This document shows, in pieces, positions 1 to 5,309 of a stretch of 6,436 nucleotides of DNA (position 1 is the first letter of the stretch; every line of letters begins with the position of its first letter). Source of the stretch: a bacterium (GTDB lineage Bacteria; Eremiobacterota; Eremiobacteria; Baltobacterales; Baltobacteraceae). The DNA is taken from positions 1-6,436 of the forward strand of contig JAJXVC010000111.1 of the NCBI GenBank assembly GCA_021782295.1. Reading direction: 5' to 3'. The notes beneath the pieces are model-generated. The model was not told the origin of the DNA and ran no database searches. It worked only from the letters and a program-made list of their open reading frames with translations. The translations under genes and the position numbers were made by a program.

Positions 1-32
1 GAGGAAGGCGGTTTCACAGGAGGGCCCGCGCC

Positions 33-458
33 TTATTGCTCCGCCTGTAGCCAGCGCCAATGCCGAGCGAACAGGATACCCGCGAGAACGAGCATCGCCA
101 AGGCGATGGTGATCCGGCGCACCGCCGCGTAACGCGCGTTCGCCAGCAGGGCGGCGGGTGCGCCCTTGAGCGCGGATGCGGGAGGCTGCGGTGCCGTCGC
201 AGGCATGCTTCCGGGATGCATGGCGCCGGGATGCATTGCGCCGGGTTGCATCGGCATGCGCTCGCGCCACATCATATCGGCGGGGCCGCCGAAGCGTTCG
301 ATGCGGATATTTCTGCCGATGAACGGATGGAACGGCGTTGGGTGAGCGAGTTGGAAGACGCCGGAGATGCATGCTGCCGTGCCGATAAAAAAGACGATGA
401 CGGCGATGAGGCAGACCGCGTAGCCGTAGATATTTGCGATGACGGGGACTCGTTGCAT
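33..458 (-). CDS. Small two-helix membrane protein with Met/His/Pro/Gly repeat loop
   Basis: I do not recognise a named family for this 141-residue protein. It has a hydrophobic helix at about residues 13-36 (rich in Ile, Val, Ala, Phe) and a second at about 116-131, followed by a short tail, RHWRWLQAEQ. The loop between them contains a Met-rich stretch (residues 62-85, seven Met and two His) that includes a pentapeptide repeat, M-(Q/H)-P-G-(A/S), three times, then a Pro/Ala-rich linker. I chose the ATG at 458 because a GGAGG lies 5 nt upstream; a TTG four codons earlier overlaps that ribosome binding site. The gene is divergent from the ferredoxin reductase. The loop carries many Arg, so positive-inside reasoning does not settle the topology. 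Met/His-rich loops can bind Cu(I), but nothing else here supports a metal role. The gene is very likely real because the two helices are coherent; function is unknown. Confidence 0.72.
   Translation of the reverse strand: MQRVPVIANIYGYAVCLIAVIVFFIGTAACISGVFQLAHPTPFHPFIGRNIRIERFGGPADMMWRERMPMQPGAMHPGAMHPGSMPATAPQPPASALKGAPAALLANARYAAVRRITIALAMLVLAGILFARHWRWLQAEQ
211..255. repeat. 15-bp tandem repeat, three copies, inside the membrane protein gene
   Basis: Three consecutive 15-base units start with ccgggatgcatggcg at 211, ccgggatgcattgcg at 226 and ccgggttgcatcggc at 241. Units 1 and 2 differ at one base; unit 3 is more diverged. The unit is a multiple of three, so copy-number change keeps the reading frame. 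It encodes the Met-(His/Gln)-Pro-Gly pentapeptide repeat of the loop in the minus-strand gene. Confidence 0.8.
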
Positions 459-463
459 GGGAA

Positions 464-468
464 CCTCC
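464..468 (-). promoter_or_regulatory. Ribosome binding site of the small membrane protein gene
   Basis: On the minus strand GGAGG lies 5 nt before the ATG at 458. It is the best Shine-Dalgarno match near this gene. It decides the start in favour of the ATG over the in-frame TTG at 470, which would place the site inside the coding region. Confidence 0.7.
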
Positions 469-495
469 AATGGAGATGGTGCGTCTATCGTAATG

Positions 496-515
496 AGGTG
501 CTCTGAGAGTCACCT
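496..515. promoter_or_regulatory. Near-perfect dyad in the divergent intergenic gap, possible operator
   Basis: The left arm AGGTGCTCT (496-504) and the right arm AGAG-T-CACCT (506-515) are reverse complements around a central G, except for one extra T at 510. It lies between two divergent genes, where a shared operator would be expected. On the minus strand a TACGAT (-10-like, 487-492) lies 15 bases from a GTGACT (-35-like, 508-513) that overlaps the right arm. The spacing is short and the promoter match weak. A DNA-binding dimer site is inferred; no regulator gene is present in the window. Confidence 0.3.
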
Positions 516-563
516 GAAGAGCGGCACGAGGGAGGGGAAGCGTCGGCGCGAACAAGCCCCGCC

Positions 564-1880
564 GTGAGCATGCATGTCGCCATCGTCGGCAGCGGGCCGT
601 CGGGGCTTTATACAGCCGACGCTATCGCGCGCCTTTTTCCCGATGCGGAGATCGACATCTTCGATCGACTGCCGACGCCGTATGGCCTCGTCCGCGGCGG
701 AATAGCACCGGATCATCAAAGTACGAAGGCGGTTGCAAGAGCCTTCGAGCGCACGCTCGCTCGCCCGGGAACGCGCTTTTGGGGAAACGTCGAGATCGGT
801 CGAGATCTCACGTACGACGAGCTCAAGGCGGCATACGAGTTGTTGATTTTCAGCGTGGGAGCCGAAAAGGATCGCGCGCTCGGAATCCCCGGCGAGCATC
901 TTCCTGAAGTCTACGGCGCAGCGGCCTTCGTCGGTTGGTACAACGGACATCCGCTCCACCATAATCTGGAACCGAAGCTCGCCGGTACCGCGCTCGCAGT
1001 CATCGGCAACGGCAACGTTGCATTGGATGTCGTGCGCGTTCTCGCAAAAACGCAGGCCGAACTTAGGGATTCCGATATCTGCGAACACGCATCCCGGCGC
1101 ATCGGTGAGGCGCAATTGACCGATCTCTATTTGATCGGTCGACGCGGGCCGGTCGAAGCGAGTTTTACGCCGATCGAACTCGCCGAACTCGGCGAGTTGG
1201 AGCGCTGCGATATCGTCGTCGATCCGCAGGCCGTCGCGATCGACGTCGGCCCGGAGGTGCCGGAAAAAGAAGTAAAAGTGCGGCAGCGTAACATCGAGAT
1301 ACTCCGTTCATTCGCCGCGCGCAACGGCGCACCGAAGGCGATGCGCATTCACGTGCTGTTCAATGCAGCGCCGGTCGCGATTCACGGCGATGCGAGCGTG
1401 ACGGGATTGTTGTTGGAACGAACGCGCGTGGTCGAGGGGCGAGCGGAGCTCACCGGCGAGCGATTCGAGCTTCCAGTTGAGAGCGTCGTCGCGGCGATCG
1501 GCTACCTCACACCCGCCCTGCCCGGCGTTCCGTTCGACGAGAAGCGCGGGCGTTTCCAGAACGACGAAGGTTTGATCGAGCCGGGTGTCTACGCAGCGGG
1601 CTGGTGCAAGCATGGGCCGCGCGGAGTGGTCGGGACCAATCGTACCGACGCGGGGATTCTCGTCAAACGCATCGCCGAGGATCTCGCGGCGAAGCCGCCG
1701 GCGGAAGGGAAGCCGGGAGCCGATGCCGTCGCCGCGCTCCTGCACGAGCGCGGCGTCCGCGTCGTCGACTTTGCCGCCTGGAAACGCATCGACGCAGCGG
1801 AGATCGCGCGCGCGACGCCGCCGAAGCCACGCGAGAAATTCGTGACGACCGAGACGCTCTTGGCGGCTGCCGCCGAGTAG
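564..1880 (+). CDS. fprA: NADPH-ferredoxin reductase, FprA / adrenodoxin reductase family
   Basis: This 438-residue FAD enzyme should transfer electrons between NADPH and a ferredoxin in the cytoplasm, for instance to feed a P450 or another ferredoxin-dependent enzyme. The FAD-binding Rossmann motif GSGPSG is at residues 9-14. The family signature PTPYGLVRGGIAPDH is at 37-51, the NADP-binding GNGNVALDVVR at 148-158, the conserved RRGPVEASFTPIELAEL at 193-209 and the C-terminal FAD-contacting WCKHGPRGVVGTNRTDA at 347-363. Length matches the family (about 450) and there is no fused ferredoxin domain. The start is uncertain: GTG at 564 or the in-frame ATG at 570, both just before the Rossmann strand. 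No Shine-Dalgarno is close; the purine tract at 528-540 is 23 nt upstream of the GTG. No ferredoxin or P450 partner gene is in the window. The family call is firm; the partner is unknown. Confidence 0.93.
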   Translation: MSMHVAIVGSGPSGLYTADAIARLFPDAEIDIFDRLPTPYGLVRGGIAPDHQSTKAVARAFERTLARPGTRFWGNVEIGRDLTYDELKAAYELLIFSVGAEKDRALGIPGEHLPEVYGAAAFVGWYNGHPLHHNLEPKLAGTALAVIGNGNVALDVVRVLAKTQAELRDSDICEHASRRIGEAQLTDLYLIGRRGPVEASFTPIELAELGELERCDIVVDPQAVAIDVGPEVPEKEVKVRQRNIEILRSFAARNGAPKAMRIHVLFNAAPVAIHGDASVTGLLLERTRVVEGRAELTGERFELPVESVVAAIGYLTPALPGVPFDEKRGRFQNDEGLIEPGVYAAGWCKHGPRGVVGTNRTDAGILVKRIAEDLAAKPPAEGKPGADAVAALLHERGVRVVDFAAWKRIDAAEIARATPPKPREKFVTTETLLAAAAE

Positions 1881-1952
1881 AGCGAGGACGGGCGGGAGCG
1901 TTCGCTCGGGCGGATGCAAGGAGTCTGCCGCCATCTTTCAAACGGCTCTCGG

Positions 1953-2162
1953 ATGGTTGATTTTCTCTTTAGCGGCACCGCCCGCATCATCCGCGCCGTT
2001 CTCGGCGTCTTGCTCGCGTTCTGGGCCTTCCACTCCCTGCACGGTATCGGTCGCGATATCGTTGGGATCATCGCGGTGGTCTTCATTCTCTCGGGGCTGA
2101 TCAATTTTTGCGGACTCTCACCGCTCTTCGGCGGGCCGTTCATGAGACGCGCTCCAAAATAA
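1953..2162 (+). CDS. Small YgaP/DUF2892-like inner membrane protein
   Basis: The 69-residue protein has two hydrophobic helices (about 12-26 and 33-51) separated by a short HSLHGIGRD turn. It starts with a SGTARIIRAVLGVLL segment and ends in a NFCGLSPLFG motif. That pattern resembles the DUF2892/YgaP-type membrane domain (R-I-x-R near the N-terminus, Cys-x-x-x-Pro-Leu near the end); the match is by eye. Some family members are fused to rhodanese domains, but this one stands alone. I prefer the ATG at 1953 because the family pattern begins right after it. The ATG at 1914 is in frame and would add 13 polar residues; neither has a good ribosome binding site. It follows the ferredoxin reductase by 72 bases on the same strand, so co-transcription is possible. 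Its biochemical role is unknown. Confidence 0.7.
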   Translation: MVDFLFSGTARIIRAVLGVLLAFWAFHSLHGIGRDIVGIIAVVFILSGLINFCGLSPLFGGPFMRRAPK

Positions 2163-2190
2163 GCGCGAACCCGCAACTGAACGTCGCTTA
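2160..2190 (-). terminator. Weak stem-loop with T run at the convergent gene ends
   Basis: TAAGCG (2160-2165) and CGCTTA (2185-2190) form a perfect 6-bp inverted repeat around a 19-nt loop. Read on the minus strand, the stem is followed directly by TTTT (2159-2156), as in a Rho-independent terminator for the kinase operon. The stem is short, the loop long, and both arms contain the stop codons of the converging genes, so chance is a real alternative. On the plus strand no T run follows. Confidence 0.28.
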
Positions 2191-3738
2191 TGCAGGGTAG
2201 CCGGTAATGCGCCGGATCGCCCGATAGAGCGGCGCGAGCCGTCCGTACATCCGTCGATAGACGTTCCGATAGAGTTCGTCGTAGAGCGAGCGCGCTTGGG
2301 AGTTCGGCTCGAAGGTGCGTGCAGTTCGCGTCATCGCTGCGACCGCCGTAGGAAAGTCGCGATGAAAACCGAGGCCGACTGCTGCGTCGATCGCCGCACC
2401 GAGCCCCGAGGTTTCATAAACGTGCGGTCGCGCCGTCGGTAAGCCGAAGAGATCGGCGGTGAGTTGGAGCGCGGCATCGCTCTGCGAGCCGCCGCCGGCG
2501 ACCCGCAGGCTTTGCACCGCAATGCCGCTGCGCTTTTCGATTCTCTCCAACCCATCGCGCAATGCGAATCCCAACCCCTCGAGCATCGCTCGGTAGAGGT
2601 GCGCGCGCGTATGGATGTCGCCGAAACCGACGATCGCGCCTTTCGCTTCGGGCATGCGAATGCCGGGCGTCCAATACGGCTGCAGCATCAACCCCATCGA
2701 ACCCGGTGGAACCGATTCGACGAGGTCGTCGAAATAGGCCTCGACCGGTTTCCCGCTGCGTTGCGATGCTTGCTGTTCGAGGTGGCCGAATTGCTCCTTG
2801 AACCAGTTGACCATCCAGTAGCCGCGGAAGATCTGCACCTCGGTGGTATAAGCGTTGGGAATCGCCGCGGGGTAGGGCGGAACGAAGCGCATCGCTTCGA
2901 GATAACGATGCGAGAGCGTGTTCACCGTCGCGGTGGTTCCGTAACTCAGCGCCGCGATATCTGCGGTGATGCAACCCGCACCGAGTACCTCGCAGGCTTT
3001 ATCTGCAGCGGCCATGACGACCGGAGTTCCTTGAGGGATGCCGGTGGCAAGCGCTGCCTCGCGATGAATCTCACCGCCGATGCTACCGGGGGCGAGCAAG
3101 CGCGGGAGCATCGACGCGCGAATCGGCATCACATCCCATTTCCAATCGCCGGTACTCGCCCATTGCAACTGTTTGAAATCGAACGGAACGTAGCCGACCT
3201 GCGCGCCGACGGAGTCGATCCATTCGCCGGTCATGCGAAATAAGAGATAGCCGGAGAGGAGTACAAATTTGTCGGTCTCTTGCCACAGTTCGGGCTCGCA
3301 CTCGGCGATCCAATTCGCCTCGGCCTCACGCTGAAAGTACTCGATCGTTTCGCCGACGCCGGCAAGCGCGAAGGCCGCTCGCCATCGGAGTGGGAGGCGC
3401 GGCACGCGCGTACTTTTGCGCTGATCGAGCCAGGTGATCGCCGGGCGCAACGGTTTTCCGTTGCGGTCGATGGCGACGACGGTGCCGCGTTGCGTCGTCA
3501 ATGCTACACCGGCGATGCGTTCTTGAAAACCGGCGTCGATCTCCCAGAGCGCGTTACACGCAACCGAGAGACTTCGCCAAAAACCTTCGGCGTCGTGTTC
3601 GTGCCGCCCCGGAGCCTCGATGATGTAATCGTCGAGAGCAATGCGCGTCTTCGCCACCAGCGTACCTTCGGCATCGAAGAGCAATGCGCGCACGCTCTGC
3701 GTTCCATTGTCGATTGCCAGCAAGAGATCGCGCTTCAC
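2188..3738 (-). CDS. FGGY-family carbohydrate kinase, polyol or glycerol-type substrate
   Basis: This 516-residue ATP-dependent sugar/polyol kinase has the FGGY two-domain layout. The N-domain has the phosphate-binding DNGTQSVR (10-17), TTQRGT (81-86) and ITWLDQR (101-107). The likely catalytic base is Asp246 in AAADKACEVLG, followed by SYGTTATVNT (265-274). The C-domain has the nucleotide-site GGGSQSD (415-421) and SGLGAAIDAAVGLG (444-457). I chose the GTG at 3738: it overlaps the preceding stop as GTGA, has GGAG 7 nt upstream, and is followed at once by the family N-terminus VKRDLLLAIDNGT. The open frame further upstream lies inside glpD. It resembles glycerol kinase and xylulokinase, but where E. 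coli GlpK has Arg83-Glu84 for glycerol this protein has Arg84-Gly85, and the Asp is followed by Lys rather than Gln. The operon context suggests a glycerol-like substrate; the sequence does not settle it. Confidence 0.92.
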   Translation of the reverse strand: MKRDLLLAIDNGTQSVRALLFDAEGTLVAKTRIALDDYIIEAPGRHEHDAEGFWRSLSVACNALWEIDAGFQERIAGVALTTQRGTVVAIDRNGKPLRPAITWLDQRKSTRVPRLPLRWRAAFALAGVGETIEYFQREAEANWIAECEPELWQETDKFVLLSGYLLFRMTGEWIDSVGAQVGYVPFDFKQLQWASTGDWKWDVMPIRASMLPRLLAPGSIGGEIHREAALATGIPQGTPVVMAAADKACEVLGAGCITADIAALSYGTTATVNTLSHRYLEAMRFVPPYPAAIPNAYTTEVQIFRGYWMVNWFKEQFGHLEQQASQRSGKPVEAYFDDLVESVPPGSMGLMLQPYWTPGIRMPEAKGAIVGFGDIHTRAHLYRAMLEGLGFALRDGLERIEKRSGIAVQSLRVAGGGSQSDAALQLTADLFGLPTARPHVYETSGLGAAIDAAVGLGFHRDFPTAVAAMTRTARTFEPNSQARSLYDELYRNVYRRMYGRLAPLYRAIRRITGYPA

Positions 3739-5309
3739 GCGAGCGCTCCGTAATATGCCGCTTGGAGCGTGCGATACGCTTGCGCTTCGTGTTCGAATCG
3801 CGCGTTCTCCCAAAGAAGCTCCTGTACGCAAATCGTACGCAGGCGCGCCGCCCAGCGGAGATCGACCGCAGGGGCAATAAGCCCGAGCCGCGTTCGGCGT
3901 AGCAATAAGTCGTCGAGATGCTCGACGCTTTCGTGTCGCGCGGCCCAACGGAGTTCGGCCCAGAGCGTCGGCGTATTATCGACGGGGCAATGCTCGCTTG
4001 GCGGTGTTTCGTCGAGCAGTAATTGTGCGGAGGCACCGTAGCGGCCGGCGAGCCGTCGGCGATCGGCGAGCGAGAGGTGCGGCGCGTGCGGAAGATCGGC
4101 GCGCGTAAACGTGGGGCGCGGTGCGAGATCGAATGAATCGAGTCGCGGGGCAACCGCATGCAGCGCGGCCATCGCCATCGGGCGAAACGTCGTGAGCTTA
4201 CCGCCGGTGACGGTGAGCATTCCGCGCTCGTTCCACATCGCGCTATCGCGCGATTCTTTCGACGGATCGGCGCGGCCGCTCTCGATAACGGGTCGGACGC
4301 CGGCAAAGGTGGCGATGACGTCGGTGCGATCGATGGCGGCGGCGGGGAAGCAATGCGCGAGCGCTTCGAGCAGGTAGGTCGCTTCGCTTTCGGAGATCGC
4401 GGGTTCGCCGGAACGGCCCTCCGCATGATCGATATCGGTTGTTCCGACGAGTGTTATGCCGAGCCACGGGTAGGCGAAGACGGGGCGTCCGTCGCGCGGA
4501 TGCGAGAATGCGACCGCCTGCGCTAACGGCAAACGCCAATCGGCGATGATGAGATGACTTCCGCGAAGCGGCCGAAGTTTCGCGCGTGCGCCGATCTGCA
4601 TGCGCAACGCATCGGCAGCACTCCCGGCGGCGTTGATGACGACGCGCGCGCGAATATCGATGCCGATATCGTTGACCTCATCGACGGCATGGACGCCGCT
4701 GACGACGCCGTTGCGCTCGATGAGTTCGCGCGCTTCAACGTAGTTCAGCGCGATCGCCCCTGCGGAGCGAGCCTCCTGAATCAGGCGTAGCACGAGGCGA
4801 GCGTCGTCGGTCGTTGCATCGAGATAGTCATGCGCGCCGAGAAGCCCCGAAGCATCGAGCATCGGTACGAGTTGCATCGCTTCTTCGGCATCGAGTGCGC
4901 GATGCTGACGATGCCCGGCGAAGAGATCGTAGAGCGCGAGCCCGAAGCCGAGCGTTTTCGAACCGGGTTTGCTGCCGCGATAGTGCGGCAGAAGAAAGTG
5001 CATCGGATCGACTAGGCCCGGCGCTTCGCGCAATAATGCTTCGCGTTCGTGTACCGACTCCCGCGTGAGCGCGAACTTCCCTTCCTTGAGATAGCGTAGC
5101 CCGCCGTGAACCAGTTTCGACGAGCGGCTCGAAGCTCCGGAAGCAAAGTCGGCGCGTTCGATCAGGGCAACACGCAAGCCGCGGCGCGCGGCTTCGAAGA
5201 GGATGGCCGCACCGGTGACGCCGCCGCCGATCACGAGAATATCCCACGGCTCAGCGAGCCGCGCCCACGCACTTGCTCGCGATGCGCGCGAAGAATCGTT
5301 CGCTAACAC
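3735..5309 (-). CDS. glpD: FAD-dependent glycerol-3-phosphate dehydrogenase, GlpD type
   Basis: This 524-residue flavoenzyme should oxidise sn-glycerol 3-phosphate to dihydroxyacetone phosphate and pass electrons to quinone at the inner face of the cytoplasmic membrane. The FAD Rossmann motif GGGVTG is at residues 28-33. SSRSSKLVHGGLRYL (60-74) is a GlpD signature. GSHLI (250-254) and GTTDID (289-294) mark the substrate-cap region. AGVRPVI (336-342, Arg339) and GGKLTTFR (369-376, Lys371, Arg376) are the conserved active-site segments. The last 120 or so residues form the Arg-rich DAO_C-type C-terminal domain, so the protein is full length. The only sensible start is the GTG at 5309, which overlaps the upstream AGPS-like gene by 7 nt; no other start codon precedes the Rossmann strand. 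GGGA 4 nt upstream is a weak ribosome site, so coupling is likely. An unusual polar tail of about 20 residues precedes the first strand. Confidence 0.93.
   Translation of the reverse strand: MLANDSSRASRASAWARLAEPWDILVIGGGVTGAAILFEAARRGLRVALIERADFASGASSRSSKLVHGGLRYLKEGKFALTRESVHEREALLREAPGLVDPMHFLLPHYRGSKPGSKTLGFGLALYDLFAGHRQHRALDAEEAMQLVPMLDASGLLGAHDYLDATTDDARLVLRLIQEARSAGAIALNYVEARELIERNGVVSGVHAVDEVNDIGIDIRARVVINAAGSAADALRMQIGARAKLRPLRGSHLIIADWRLPLAQAVAFSHPRDGRPVFAYPWLGITLVGTTDIDHAEGRSGEPAISESEATYLLEALAHCFPAAAIDRTDVIATFAGVRPVIESGRADPSKESRDSAMWNERGMLTVTGGKLTTFRPMAMAALHAVAPRLDSFDLAPRPTFTRADLPHAPHLSLADRRRLAGRYGASAQLLLDETPPSEHCPVDNTPTLWAELRWAARHESVEHLDDLLLRRTRLGLIAPAVDLRWAARLRTICVQELLWENARFEHEAQAYRTLQAAYYGALA
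3746..3749 (-). promoter_or_regulatory. Ribosome binding site deciding the kinase start
   Basis: On the minus strand GGAG lies 7 nt before the GTG at 3738, inside the last codons of glpD. Together with the 4-nt GTGA overlap it fixes the kinase start and indicates translation re-initiation after glpD. Confidence 0.65.

Noticed and set aside
1..32. Possible start of a further minus-strand gene at a GTG at 17
   Set aside because: Only five codons are visible, with no ribosome binding site; it cannot be supported.
60..506. Plus-strand open frame opposite the small membrane protein
   Set aside because: It is rich in charged residues, His and Cys with no domain pattern, whereas the minus strand encodes two clean hydrophobic helices with a good ribosome site.
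510..1115. Minus-strand open frame opposite fprA
   Set aside because: It is antisense to strongly conserved FprA motifs and has no recognisable domain.
1896..1907. GAGCG-TT-CGCTC inverted repeat after fprA as a terminator
   Set aside because: The stem is only 4-5 bp with almost no loop and no T run follows; in GC-rich DNA this is expected by chance.
2464..3243. 259-codon plus-strand open frame opposite the kinase
   Set aside because: It is antisense to FGGY motifs, with no domain and no ribosome site that stands out.
3739..3948. 70-codon N-terminal extension of the kinase frame
   Set aside because: It overlaps the conserved C-terminus of GlpD and is Arg/Ser/Ala-rich; the GTG at 3738 with GGAG and the GTGA overlap is a far better start.
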